From: Flavobacterium sp.
GTDB taxonomy: Bacteria; Bacteroidota; Bacteroidia; Flavobacteriales; Flavobacteriaceae
Assembly (NCBI RefSeq): GCF_024710485.1
Contig: NZ_JANJUQ010000019.1
Location: 32,460-96,459 of the forward strand
Reading direction: 5' to 3'
DNA: 64,000 nt
Below the pieces are notes generated by a model, which saw only the letters and a list, made by a program, of their open reading frames with translations, was not told the DNA's origin and did no database searches. This document shows, piece by piece, positions 8,031 through 18,329 of this stretch. Within the stretch, counting starts at the first letter, position 1. Each line of letters begins with the position of its first letter. The translations under genes and the position numbers were made by a program.

Positions 8031-8672
8031 ATGAACAAGCTACTATCTATTGCATTGTTACTTATAACCACTCTAACAGCTAATGCACAAGATAAAAAAG
8101 CCAAAGACTTGCTGGACCAAGTAACGGCTAAGGTTAAAACGTACCAAAACATCACTATCGATTTTAAATATACGCTGACCAATACCAAAGAAAACATCAA
8201 CAAAGAAAGTAAAGGCAATTTGTTATTGGAAGGCAATAAATATGTGTTGAACTTTTTGGGCGTAACCAAAATATACGACGGTAAAAAAAGCTATACCATA
8301 GTTCCGGAAGACGAAGAAATTACCATTTCAAGTGTGAATGAAAAAGACGAAAACACGGTAACTCCGGCCAAAATGTTGACCTTTTTTAACAGCGGTTATA
8401 AATACTACTGGGACATCCCCCAGGATTTAAAAGGCCGAAAAATCCAATACATTAAATTGGTACCGACTAACCCTAAAGATCCTCGTAAAGAAGTGTTTTT
8501 AGGAATTGATTCGCAAACTAAAAACATCTACAACGTTATTGAAATTGGGAAAAACGGTTCGAAAACTACTTTGACTGTTAATTCTTTTAAAACCAATCAG
8601 CCTTTATCAAAAAATCAGTTTACCTTTGTGGCGAGTAAATATCCAAATTACTACATCAATAAATTAGATTAA
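8031..8672 (+). CDS. lolA: Outer-membrane lipoprotein carrier LolA-like protein
   Basis: This 213-residue periplasmic protein starts at the ATG at 8031, 1 bp after ftsK; the signal peptide MNKLLSIALL...NAQ supports this. An ATG at 8010 would overlap ftsK and add seven polar residues, so it is less likely. The mature protein has the LolA beta-sheet pattern, with YQNITIDFKYTLTN, a GNLLLEGNKY strand and a YDGKKSY strand. It would carry lipoproteins from the inner to the outer membrane. The next gene encodes an LPS-export permease, making this an envelope-biogenesis block. Confidence 0.85.
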   Translation: MNKLLSIALLLITTLTANAQDKKAKDLLDQVTAKVKTYQNITIDFKYTLTNTKENINKESKGNLLLEGNKYVLNFLGVTKIYDGKKSYTIVPEDEEITISSVNEKDENTVTPAKMLTFFNSGYKYYWDIPQDLKGRKIQYIKLVPTNPKDPRKEVFLGIDSQTKNIYNVIEIGKNGSKTTLTVNSFKTNQPLSKNQFTFVASKYPNYYINKLD

Positions 8673-8678
8673 GCTCGG

Positions 8679-10535
8679 GTGAAAATACTTGACCGCTACT
8701 TACTAAAATCTTTCCTGATTACATTTACCACGGTATTTGTAATCTTATTTTTTATATTCATTTTACAAGTAGTTTGGTTGTTCATTTCGGAATTGGCAGG
8801 TAAGGACTTGGACTTCATTATGATTGTCAAGTTCCTGATGTACAAAATGCCAAGTATTATCCCATTGGTTTTGCCGCTTTCAGTATTACTGGCTTCCATC
8901 ATGACCTTCGGTAGCTTAGCTGAAAACTACGAGTTTGCGGCTATGAAATCTTCCGGCATTTCGTTGCAAAGAGCCATGCACAGTCTTACCATTTTTATTT
9001 TATTGCTAAGCATCGTAGCCTTCTTTTTTGCCAACAACGTAATTCCTTTTGCCGAATACAAGTTTATCAACTTCCGAAGAAATATTGCCCAAGTAAAACC
9101 CGCCATGGCTATAGCCGAAGGACAATTTAGTGAAGTTGGTGTGTACAGTATTAAAGTTGAAAAAAAATCGGGTGAAAACGGAAAATACCTTAGCGGAGTC
9201 ACCATTCACAAAAAAGCCGCCGTTGGTTCTGGCAGTAACACTGTAATCAAAGCCAAAAAAGGCGAACTTGTCAGCAGTGAAGATTCGAATACTTTACAAT
9301 TGGTTTTGAAAGACGGCAACTACTATGAAGACCTCATCCCAAAAAAATTTGAAGACCGCAAGAAAATGCCGTTTGCCAAAAGCGAATTTCAGCGCTATGT
9401 GATTAACATCGATCTTTCTAAACTCAACAATACTAATATAAATGAGGAAAGCATTACCAACACCAACACCATGCTCAACGTTAGTGAGCTTTCATTTACC
9501 TTAGATTCGCTACAAAGAAATTTCGATAAAGAAGTTAAATCTTATGCCGACAACATCAACCAACGTGTAGTGTTACAAACCCTGGGCCCAAATTTTAATT
9601 CGACTTTAACACTCAACAAAAAAAATATTCTTGACAATTTTGATCCATCGGACAAAGCTAATATACTTAGAGTAGCTTCCGGAACTGTAGATGGTATCAA
9701 CTTTACTTTGGAGACTTCGACTTACGAGATTAAAAGTCGAATGAAAAACATCAACCAACACTGGATTGCTTTATATGACAAATTTGTCATTGCTTACGCT
9801 TGTTTACTGATGTTCTTTATCGGAGCTCCGCTAGGTGCTATTATTCGAAAAGGCGGCTTAGGATTACCGATAGTGTTTGCAGTAATGATTTTTATTATCT
9901 TCCACTTCATCAATACTTTCGGAAAAAAAGTAGCCCAACAAGGCGAACTTTCTCCGTTCTTGGGTTGCTGGATGTCTTCATTTATACTTACACCATTCGC
10001 CATTTTACTTACCAAAAGAGCCACCGACGATAAAGGCTTGAGCTTCAATTTTGATTGGCTGACGAATTTCTTCAATAAAATTTTCCCGGACAAAACAAAA
10101 GTGGAACCGGCATTAACTTCGGTTACTCCGGATTTGGCTATTGCCGCAGATGAAGTACATGAGTATTTAAATACGTTATCCGATAATCCAAAAACAACGG
10201 CTTCACCACCGGATGGAAAGGCGATAGAAACCATTGTGTTTTCGGCTTCAACATACCAACTTTACAGTTTAATTGCTTTGGCTTCCAATATCATTTTACT
10301 TGTAATTTTCTTTTTTGGAAAACCCGATACGCCGGTTCTAATTGGTGTTGCTTCAGCCCTAGGCATACTGCTTTTATTTGGCATTCACAAAACACATCAA
10401 AGCTTATCAAGACTCGGAAAAAATACACAAAACTACTACGACATACCTCTATTCATTTTACTATTGGCAGGGTTTCCGTTCTACTTTTTGTTTTACGGTT
10501 ATAACAGCCTTTGGATAAAATCAAAAAACAACTAA
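8679..10535 (+). CDS. LptF/LptG family permease (lipopolysaccharide export)
   Basis: This 618-residue protein begins at a GTG (8679), 6 bp after lolA. It has the YjgP/YjgQ layout: an N-terminal LDRYLLKSF segment, three helices in the first 120 residues, a large periplasmic domain (about 125-365), and a second helix bundle with GAPLGAIIRKGGLG. It is longer than E. coli LptF or LptG (about 360 residues), owing to a polar insert near 455-515 and two extra C-terminal helices, as in many Bacteroidota homologs. It would form the membrane part of the LptB2FG ABC transporter that extracts LPS. Whether it is LptF or LptG cannot be decided from the sequence. Confidence 0.87.
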   Translation: MKILDRYLLKSFLITFTTVFVILFFIFILQVVWLFISELAGKDLDFIMIVKFLMYKMPSIIPLVLPLSVLLASIMTFGSLAENYEFAAMKSSGISLQRAMHSLTIFILLLSIVAFFFANNVIPFAEYKFINFRRNIAQVKPAMAIAEGQFSEVGVYSIKVEKKSGENGKYLSGVTIHKKAAVGSGSNTVIKAKKGELVSSEDSNTLQLVLKDGNYYEDLIPKKFEDRKKMPFAKSEFQRYVINIDLSKLNNTNINEESITNTNTMLNVSELSFTLDSLQRNFDKEVKSYADNINQRVVLQTLGPNFNSTLTLNKKNILDNFDPSDKANILRVASGTVDGINFTLETSTYEIKSRMKNINQHWIALYDKFVIAYACLLMFFIGAPLGAIIRKGGLGLPIVFAVMIFIIFHFINTFGKKVAQQGELSPFLGCWMSSFILTPFAILLTKRATDDKGLSFNFDWLTNFFNKIFPDKTKVEPALTSVTPDLAIAADEVHEYLNTLSDNPKTTASPPDGKAIETIVFSASTYQLYSLIALASNIILLVIFFFGKPDTPVLIGVASALGILLLFGIHKTHQSLSRLGKNTQNYYDIPLFILLLAGFPFYFLFYGYNSLWIKSKNN

Positions 10536-10542
10536 CATTACA

Positions 10543-11679
10543 ATGGACCACAACACTAAAATACAACTCAACACTATAGAAGAAGCCATAGAAGACATCC
10601 GACAAGGGAAAGTCATAATTGTGGTAGATGATGAAGACAGAGAAAATGAAGGCGACTTTTTGGCTGCTGCCGAAAAGGTAACGCCCGAGATGATTAATTT
10701 TATGGCCATGCACGGTCGTGGTTTAATTTGTGCTCCGCTGACCGAAAAACGTTGTAACGAACTGGAATTGCATTCCATGGTAAAAAACAACACCGACCAT
10801 ATGGAAACAGCTTTTACAGTTTCTGTGGATTTAAAAGGTCATGGTGTTACCACTGGAATTTCGGCTTCCGACAGAGCTAAAACCATACTAGCCTTGGTAA
10901 ACGACGAAACCAAACCGCACGAATTGGCGCGTCCCGGACATATTTTCCCGCTTACCGCTAAACAAGGTGGCGTTTTAAGAAGAACAGGTCATACTGAAGC
11001 TGCAATAGATTTTGCTCGCTTAGCCGGATTCAAACCGGCCGGAGTAATTGTGGAAATCATGAACGAAGACGGAACCATGGCTCGCCTACCGCAATTGGTA
11101 GAAGTGGCTAAAAAGTTCGACTTAAAATTGGTTTCAATAGAAGATTTGGTGGCTTACCGCATGCAACATGACAGTCTGATTGTTAAGAAAGAAGACTTTG
11201 AGATGAAAACTCGTTTTGGTTCGTTCCGATTGCGAGCTTACTTTCAAAACACCAACAAGCAAGTACATTTGGCTTTAACCAAAGGCAGTTGGAGCTCGGG
11301 AGAAGCTATCTTAACCCGCGTTATCTCTACCCAATCCAATAACGATATCCTGAACTCGTTAACAGACAGTATGGATAAAAAATTGGACGATGTATTTCAA
11401 CTTATTAATAAAGAAGAAAAAGGCGCTGTAATTTTTATCAATAGTGAACGAGATTCAAGCGATTTACTCAACCGTTTATCAGAACTGAAATTAATGCAAG
11501 CCGAAGGCATCATGAAAACACCACAAATAAAAATGGATGCTAAAGATTTCGGCATTGGCGCACAAATTTTGCATGATATTGATATTTCCAAAATCCGCTT
11601 AATCTCCAATACCATGCAAACCAAACGTGTAGGGATGATTGGTTATGGTCTGGAAATCACAGAATATGTGGCTTATTGA
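10543..11679 (+). CDS. ribB: 3,4-dihydroxy-2-butanone-4-phosphate synthase with a degenerate GTP cyclohydrolase II half
   Basis: This 378-residue protein has a complete RibB domain (1-205). It contains VDDEDRENEGD (metal and substrate binding) and GHTEAAIDFARLAG (catalytic His/Glu). This half makes 3,4-dihydroxy-2-butanone 4-phosphate from ribulose 5-phosphate for riboflavin synthesis. The C-terminal half keeps the RibA outline (FGSFRLRAY near 215, GFG-like DFGIGAQIL, KTPQIKM) but has no cysteine cluster of the GDVFGSLRCDCG type that binds the catalytic zinc. It is therefore probably not a cyclohydrolase. It is the last gene of the tpx-to-ribB operon, and its 3' end overlaps the convergent GNAT gene by 23 bp. 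Confidence 0.9.
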   Translation: MDHNTKIQLNTIEEAIEDIRQGKVIIVVDDEDRENEGDFLAAAEKVTPEMINFMAMHGRGLICAPLTEKRCNELELHSMVKNNTDHMETAFTVSVDLKGHGVTTGISASDRAKTILALVNDETKPHELARPGHIFPLTAKQGGVLRRTGHTEAAIDFARLAGFKPAGVIVEIMNEDGTMARLPQLVEVAKKFDLKLVSIEDLVAYRMQHDSLIVKKEDFEMKTRFGSFRLRAYFQNTNKQVHLALTKGSWSSGEAILTRVISTQSNNDILNSLTDSMDKKLDDVFQLINKEEKGAVIFINSERDSSDLLNRLSELKLMQAEGIMKTPQIKMDAKDFGIGAQILHDIDISKIRLISNTMQTKRVGMIGYGLEITEYVAY

Positions 11680-12517
11680 TAGGCAACTCCATTTCAAAAA
11701 GATTCACAAAATTAGGAATACCTATTGATTTTATAAAAGCAATAGTATCATGCTTAGCGTTGTCTATGTTTGTTACTACTATAGGTGTTTCTTTATGCTG
11801 AATTGCTTTACTAAGTAAGGTTGAGGCTATTTTTTGTCTTCTGTGTAGCTTGGAAACAGCCAATTGGAGTATTCTGTTAGTGTTAGGATTATAAATGATG
11901 TAACCCAACAACCGGTTTTCGCTGAAAATCCCCAAGCTGTTTAAGTACATTTGACTCAACTCAACCGCCTCAAAATCGTTTTGCCAAGTAGGCTTAACAT
12001 CCCAAAACGACTGTAGTAATGCCCAGTCATAGGATAGTAGCGGTTTTACTTCGTAGGCCTCGTTAGTCACAACATCAGACAATAGCCCTTTATAACTCTC
12101 TAAATGTCTTTTGGTTATAAAACCACTAGCTTCATAAGAAATTATGGCCGGAAAATTATCCTCAATAACTTCTAAAATTAGTTTATCGGCGGTACTTCCT
12201 TTGAGTTTTGGCAAAATGAAATCATACATCTTTCTGGTAATTTGATGCCCCCGATGCGAAGGTATCACAGCAGTACCACCATTATAAATCAAATGCTCGC
12301 TTGCGGTTCTCTTTTCACCGTGCATAATCACTCCAACCAAAACATCACCGTCAAAAGCCCCGACGGATAATTTCCATTCAATGTTTTCCGCCAGTAGCTT
12401 TTGCTCCCAATGCTCCGGACTAAATTGCAATGGTATACTGTAATCAGAAAACCCCAAATTAATGGCTTGTCTGATAATTTCACTATTAGTATTCTCGAGG
12501 GTTTTGAATGTAATCAT
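11657..12517 (-). CDS. GNAT family N-acetyltransferase
   Basis: This 286-residue soluble protein has a GNAT acetyl-CoA site in the N-terminal half: GGTAVIPSHRGHQITRKMYDF (the R/Q-x-x-G-x-G/A loop, about 80-100), followed by LEVIEDNFPAIISYEASGF. A second, weaker GNAT-like unit follows at about 150-280, with LAVSKLHRRQKIASTLL. It is thus a tandem GNAT protein. The substrate is unknown. It converges on ribB with a 23-bp overlap of the two 3' ends. Confidence 0.8.
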   Translation of the reverse strand: MITFKTLENTNSEIIRQAINLGFSDYSIPLQFSPEHWEQKLLAENIEWKLSVGAFDGDVLVGVIMHGEKRTASEHLIYNGGTAVIPSHRGHQITRKMYDFILPKLKGSTADKLILEVIEDNFPAIISYEASGFITKRHLESYKGLLSDVVTNEAYEVKPLLSYDWALLQSFWDVKPTWQNDFEAVELSQMYLNSLGIFSENRLLGYIIYNPNTNRILQLAVSKLHRRQKIASTLLSKAIQHKETPIVVTNIDNAKHDTIAFIKSIGIPNFVNLFEMELPINKPHIL

Positions 12518-13071
12518 GTCAATTTTCTTTAGCCTATAGTAGACTTCAAATTTAAAAAAACACTTTATCCTAAATGTTGTTTAAACAGTATATTTAGAAC
12601 TTAATTAAGCTTTTGCTCCAACTTACTTTTAACTGTACGCAAATGTATTGTGTAAGATTAAAAAAACAGCCTTAAAATAAAGTAGACTTTTTAATAATCA
12701 GCACTGATTAAGATTCCGGAAGTGGGTCATTACCAACAATCAATTAATTGCTCTACCGTTATCTTACAATTTTAAATGAGTCTTAATTGAATAGAAATCG
12801 AATTTTTTACTTACAAATTAATTTTTGTTTGCTATCTTTGAGATTAGAGGTTTTTTGTTTAAAAGTTAATAGATTTACCTATAGATTGTCACAATTTTAA
12901 CAATCCTGTATTCAATATTTTAATCATAACAATTTTGATGTATGATTCATTTGATAATCAAAAACAACATATTAAGCATACTTAAAATAAGCTTGATAAA
13001 CAATTTCAATTAAGTAAGCTTTTGATTTTAAATCATTTAATAAGCTGACTTTTAATTTTAAATGGTTAAGT
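12518..13071. other. 554-bp AT-rich intergenic region upstream of the multi-PAS kinase
   Basis: No coding frame was recognised. It separates two divergent genes and must hold both promoters. TATCTTTG at 12833-12840 is a perfect -7 box on the plus strand, which would give a leader of about 225 nt. Just before the kinase start are two imperfect copies of TAAGCT..TTTTAAAT (about 13014-13070), which could be a regulator-binding site. Confidence 0.4.
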
Positions 13072-16000
13072 ATGAATCTAAATAACAACAAAGTGCCAAC
13101 AGAAGCGGATTTTAGCACCCTTTTTCTATACAATCCCATTCCTAATTGGGTATATGACATGGAGAATTACAAAATACTCGATGTCAATCAATCTGCCATA
13201 ACACTTTACGGATACAGCAAAGAGGAATTTTTAGCCTTAACCATACTCGATTTAAGAGAAAAAAGTGAAATTTCAAAAGTGATTAAAGCACATGAAAAAA
13301 TTGAAGATCTCGAGGGAAATATCAATTTTGGTCTTTTTAAACACAAGAAAAAAAACGGAGATCTTATCCTGGTGGATATCTTTGGTCATAAAGTCAATTT
13401 CAAAGGTCATAATGCTATAATGGTTTCAGCCATCAATGTGACTGAAAGAGAACAACAGCTGATAGAGTTAAAAGCTTCCGAAGCCAAATTAAAAACAGCT
13501 GCTTCCATTGCCAATTTAGGGTATTGGCGACTTGAAACAGACGGTAAAACCCTGACATGGTCTGATGAAGTGTATAAAATTTGGGGAATAGACCGTAATA
13601 CATTTAACCTCACCTACGAGAGTTTTATTGAAACCGTTCATCCTGAAGACAAAAAAGAATTCCAACAAGAGCAAAATCAATCCTTTTTAGGAGAAAAAAC
13701 ACATAATATTATCCATCGAATTATCTTACCTGACGGCCAAATCAAATGGGTTCACGAACGTGGTAGATTGGTGCTTAATAAAAATGGTGAACCGGAAGCT
13801 TTTGAAGGAACCGTACAAGATATTACTTCACAAAAAGAAGAAGAACAACGTCTTAAATTATTGGAAAGCGTAGTTACCAATACCAATGATGCCATCATGA
13901 TAACCGAGGCGGAACCTTTCAATGAGCCCGGTCCGCGCATACTGTATGTTAACGATGCTTTTACAAAAATGACGGGCTATGAGGCGGAAGAAGTGATAGG
14001 AAAATCACCACGAATTTTACAAGGTCCAAAATCCGATAAAGAAGAGTTGGCCCGCTTAGGCAAAGCCTTGCGAGAATGGCAACCATGTGAAATAACCACT
14101 ATTAACTACCGGAAAAACGGAGAGCCTTTTTGGATCAACTTTTCGGTTTCTCCCGTAGCCGATGACAAAGGGAGGTATACCCATTGGGTTGCCGTTGAAC
14201 GAGAAGTTACAACCGTCAAAGTGGAACAAATTCAAAAAGAACTTCTGGCAAAAATCAGCAATGTATTCAACGAAGGTGTCGATTTAAAAACGTCATTACA
14301 CCATTTATGTAAACTTATTGTTGATTACGGTAACTTCAGTTTATGTGAAATTTGGTTACCGTCAACACATCAAAATACCATTCGTTTATTTTCTAAATAC
14401 TTCGGTAGTCCTGAAGCACAAAATTTTTATGACATAGAAGGGAATTTAGTTGAAATGCCCATTAACGAAGGGCTACCGGGTAAAGTATGGCAAGAAAAGA
14501 AATCAATGGCCTGGGGAGATATTGAAGCAAACTCTTCTTTTCTGCGAAAAAAAGGAGCTGAAGCCTCCGGAATAAAATCGGTACTGGGCATACCTTTAAA
14601 ACATCAAAATAATGTTGTGGGGGTTTTAGTAGTTGGCACTATCGAAAACATAACATCCATAAAACAGCATCATCCTATTCTTTCTAAGTTAGAAACCTTT
14701 ATCGGTTCGGAAATTAACCGAAAACGATTGGAAGGAGAACTTTCCCATCTGTTTGAAGCCCTACCCGACTTAATTTGTTTGACCGATTTTGAAGGTCGAT
14801 TCATCAAGGTAAATAAAGCGGGCTGTGACCTTTTGGGATACACTGAAGCCGAATTAATTGGCACCCCTTTTTATAATCTTTTACATCCGGCAGACAAGCA
14901 TATTACAAGCGACCAAATGTTAAACCTTCAAAAGGGAAAAACTGTTTTTAAATTCGAAAATAGGTACATCTCCAAGACCGGCGACATTATTTGGCTCAGC
15001 TGGCACAGCAATTCTTTAGTTGATGAAGGTATTGTTTATGCTACCGCCAAAAACATAACCAACGAAAGAAAGCTCAAAGAACTTTTAAATGATGCCACTA
15101 ACTTAGCCAATATCGGAGGTTGGGAAATAGATTTGATTAACGGAAAGTTGATTTGGTCTGACGAGGTCCATAAAATTCACGATACCAATCCTGATGAGTA
15201 TATTCCGGAACTGGAATCCGGAATAAATTTTTACAAGGAAGATTACAGAAAAATGGTAAAAAAAATCGTTGAATCTTCTATGGAAACCGGAGAATCCTTT
15301 GATTTTGATGCCCCATTAATTAGTGCTGAAGGAAAAGAAAAATGGGTTAGAACCATTGGACAATCAGAAATGCATAACGGTAAATGTGTCCGTCTTTTTG
15401 GAAGTTTTCAAGACATCTCCAGCTTGAAAAAAACAGAACACCGATTACAATCCATCACCGATGATCTCCCGGGTGTGGCATTCCAGTATTATCTATATCC
15501 TGATGGAAAAGATCAAATCTTTACCGTGTCTAAAGCCTCTCACAAAATTTGGAATTTGTCCCCGCAAGAATGCGAAGAAAATATCAACCTCATTTGGGAT
15601 CAAGTCAAACGCGGAGGGGATTACGATGATGTAGTGCAAAGTATTCAATATGCTAAAGAGCATCTCAGTCAATGGCATACACAATGGCGAAACATTCTGC
15701 CAGACGGCGAAGTGAGATGGCACGAAGGATTTGGAACACCTTATCGACTAGCCGATAATACCATCGTATTCAATTCCATGGTGTTTGACATTACCGAAGA
15801 AAGACGAGCAATTAATTTGTATAGAGAAGTCTCCAAGATGGCTCGAATTGGTAGTTGGGAAATAGACCTAATCAAGCAACCCGATGGCGATACAATGTAT
15901 TGGTCCACCATCTTAAGAGAAATACTTGAGGTAAAAGAAGACTACAATCCCTCATTAACCGGTGGTTATGAGTTTTACAAAGACGAAAATAAAACTATCA

Positions 16001-18324
16001 TTCAAAATGCCGACGAAAAGTTAATGCAAGACGGCACGGAATACGACTTAGAATTACTCGTTGTGACCCAAACCGGTAAAGAAAAATGGGTGCGGTGTAT
16101 TGGCAAAAGTGAGAGATTTGAGGGTATTTGTACCAAAATCTACGGCAGTATTCAAGACATCCATTCCATGAAAACCAACACGCTATTAATTCAAGAAATC
16201 ATCAGCAGTATCTCGGATGCCTTTTATGCAGTGGACAAAAATTGGAATTTTACGTTCTTCAACAAAGAAGCCGAAAAACTTTTGGAGAAAAAAAGCGACG
16301 ACGTGCTCGGGAAAAATATCTGGCAGGAATTCGAAGCGGCCAGAAATACCGAATTGGAAAAAATTTACAAACGTGTTGCCAAATCAGGTGTATCGGAAAG
16401 TTTTGAATACTGGTATCCTGCCAATAATTCATGGTATGAAATTAATACGTATCCATCCAACGGAGGGGTTTCCTCTTATTTTAAAAACATAGACGAACGC
16501 AAAAAGGCAGCTGAAGATTTAAAAATCGCCTTCGAGGAAAAAATCAATATCATTGAAAGTATCGGTGATGCCTTTTTCACCATGACCAACGATTTCATCG
16601 TAACCTATTGGAACAATACCGCTGAAAAACTTTTGGGAATAAAAAGAGAGAACTTGGTAGGCAAAAACTTATGGACTGTTTTTCCGGAAGCGGTTGATTT
16701 ACCTTCTTATGTAAATTACCACAAAGTACTGGAGACCAAAGAGCCCATAACCTTTGAAGATTTTTACGGCGTATGGCTAGAGGTAAATGCTTACCCATCT
16801 AGAGAGGGAATCACCGTCTTTTTCAGAGATATTACCCTGAGAAAAGAGGCTGACTATCGATTACAAAAAGCTTACGAGGAAAAAAACAAAATTTTGGAGA
16901 GTATCGGAGACGCCTTTTTTGCTGTTGATAACAATTGGATAGTAACCTATTGGAACAAAGAAGCTGAACACATAACAGGGAGAAGAAAAGAGGAAATGCT
17001 TAACAAAAATCTATGGGAAGTATACTCCGACGCCGTTGATACCAATTTTTATCACAATCAACAAAAAGCTGCTATTACGGGTGAAAGTGTAACTTTTGAA
17101 GAGTTTTATACTACATTGAATAAATGGTTTGAAGTTACAACCTATCCCAGCGCAGAGGGATTATCGGTGTATTTCAAAGATATAACCTTGAGAAAACAAA
17201 CCGATATCAAAATTCTGGAAGCCAACGAGCGCTTCGAAAAAATATCGGAAGCTACCAACGACGCAATCTGGGATTGGAACATCTCCGAAAACACTTTGTA
17301 TTGGGGAGAAGGTTTTAAAAAATTGTTTGGTTATGATATGGATAATTTGGTACCTACTATCGATTTGTGGGAATCACTAGTACACCCTGAGGATTATGAG
17401 GCTGTTATTGACTCCATAAACCAATCAGTGACGGATAAAAACATCCAAAAATGGGGTATGGAATACCAGCTGAAAAAAGCCAATGGTGATTACGCATATG
17501 TTATCGACAAAGGATTAATTATCAGAGATGGACAAGGCAACGCCATTCGAATGATTGGTGCCTTAACTGATATTACTTATCGCAAACGCTATGAATTAGA
17601 ACTCTTTGAACTGAATATTTCGTTAAAAAAATATGCTCAGGAACTGGAAATAGCCAACGAAGAATTGGATCAATTTGCTTTTACGGCCTCTCACGACTTA
17701 CAGGAACCGCTGAGAATGATTTCCAGTTTTATGGATTTACTCAAACGAAAATACGGAGACCAACTCGATGAAAAAGCACATCAGTACATCTATTTTGCTA
17801 CAGACGGTGCCAAGAGAATGAAAAAAATAATCATTGATTTACTGGAATATTCAAGAGCCGGACGCTATGCGGAAGTTTCAGAGTCCGTCGATTTGAACGA
17901 AGTATTTCAAGAATATTTAAGATTAAGACGCAAAGTCATTCAAGAATCCAAAGCCATATTCAAATTTGGAGACTTACCGGTAGTAATGGCCGAAAAAACG
18001 CCTTTAATCCAAACCATTCATTCCCTTTTAGACAATGCAATTAAGTATGCCAAACAGGAAACTACACCTGAAATCAACTTCGCAGTACATGAAAACGAAG
18101 CCGAATGGATTTTTGAAGTCAAAGATAACGGTATCGGAATTGACGAAAGGTTTTTTGAAAAAATTTTTATTATATTTCAAAGACTCCACAACAGAAACCA
18201 ATACGACGGTACGGGCATCGGATTGGCCATAGCGAAAAAACACGTTGAAATGTGGGGTGGTAAAATTTGGGTAGAATCTCAATTAGACCAAGGCAGTACA
18301 TTTTACTTTACCTTAAAAAAATAA
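13072..18324 (+). CDS. Giant cytosolic multi-PAS/GAF sensor histidine kinase
   Basis: This 1750-residue protein has no membrane segment. By eye it has three PAS domains (about 1-385), a GAF domain (about 390-545), eight further PAS units (about 550-1515), a HisKA domain with phosphoacceptor His1541 in ASHDLQEPLRM, and a HATPase_c domain (LLDNAIKYAK; GTGIGLAIAKKH). PAS8-10 (about 1045-1385) look like recent tandem copies, each beginning (I)ESIGDAFF or close to it. It has no receiver of its own, but two receiver proteins follow directly. It probably senses several intracellular cues (light, redox or small ligands). The ligands cannot be deduced. Confidence 0.92.
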   Translation: MNLNNNKVPTEADFSTLFLYNPIPNWVYDMENYKILDVNQSAITLYGYSKEEFLALTILDLREKSEISKVIKAHEKIEDLEGNINFGLFKHKKKNGDLILVDIFGHKVNFKGHNAIMVSAINVTEREQQLIELKASEAKLKTAASIANLGYWRLETDGKTLTWSDEVYKIWGIDRNTFNLTYESFIETVHPEDKKEFQQEQNQSFLGEKTHNIIHRIILPDGQIKWVHERGRLVLNKNGEPEAFEGTVQDITSQKEEEQRLKLLESVVTNTNDAIMITEAEPFNEPGPRILYVNDAFTKMTGYEAEEVIGKSPRILQGPKSDKEELARLGKALREWQPCEITTINYRKNGEPFWINFSVSPVADDKGRYTHWVAVEREVTTVKVEQIQKELLAKISNVFNEGVDLKTSLHHLCKLIVDYGNFSLCEIWLPSTHQNTIRLFSKYFGSPEAQNFYDIEGNLVEMPINEGLPGKVWQEKKSMAWGDIEANSSFLRKKGAEASGIKSVLGIPLKHQNNVVGVLVVGTIENITSIKQHHPILSKLETFIGSEINRKRLEGELSHLFEALPDLICLTDFEGRFIKVNKAGCDLLGYTEAELIGTPFYNLLHPADKHITSDQMLNLQKGKTVFKFENRYISKTGDIIWLSWHSNSLVDEGIVYATAKNITNERKLKELLNDATNLANIGGWEIDLINGKLIWSDEVHKIHDTNPDEYIPELESGINFYKEDYRKMVKKIVESSMETGESFDFDAPLISAEGKEKWVRTIGQSEMHNGKCVRLFGSFQDISSLKKTEHRLQSITDDLPGVAFQYYLYPDGKDQIFTVSKASHKIWNLSPQECEENINLIWDQVKRGGDYDDVVQSIQYAKEHLSQWHTQWRNILPDGEVRWHEGFGTPYRLADNTIVFNSMVFDITEERRAINLYREVSKMARIGSWEIDLIKQPDGDTMYWSTILREILEVKEDYNPSLTGGYEFYKDENKTIIQNADEKLMQDGTEYDLELLVVTQTGKEKWVRCIGKSERFEGICTKIYGSIQDIHSMKTNTLLIQEIISSISDAFYAVDKNWNFTFFNKEAEKLLEKKSDDVLGKNIWQEFEAARNTELEKIYKRVAKSGVSESFEYWYPANNSWYEINTYPSNGGVSSYFKNIDERKKAAEDLKIAFEEKINIIESIGDAFFTMTNDFIVTYWNNTAEKLLGIKRENLVGKNLWTVFPEAVDLPSYVNYHKVLETKEPITFEDFYGVWLEVNAYPSREGITVFFRDITLRKEADYRLQKAYEEKNKILESIGDAFFAVDNNWIVTYWNKEAEHITGRRKEEMLNKNLWEVYSDAVDTNFYHNQQKAAITGESVTFEEFYTTLNKWFEVTTYPSAEGLSVYFKDITLRKQTDIKILEANERFEKISEATNDAIWDWNISENTLYWGEGFKKLFGYDMDNLVPTIDLWESLVHPEDYEAVIDSINQSVTDKNIQKWGMEYQLKKANGDYAYVIDKGLIIRDGQGNAIRMIGALTDITYRKRYELELFELNISLKKYAQELEIANEELDQFAFTASHDLQEPLRMISSFMDLLKRKYGDQLDEKAHQYIYFATDGAKRMKKIIIDLLEYSRAGRYAEVSESVDLNEVFQEYLRLRRKVIQESKAIFKFGDLPVVMAEKTPLIQTIHSLLDNAIKYAKQETTPEINFAVHENEAEWIFEVKDNGIGIDERFFEKIFIIFQRLHNRNQYDGTGIGLAIAKKHVEMWGGKIWVESQLDQGSTFYFTLKK

Positions 18325-18329
18325 CTAAT

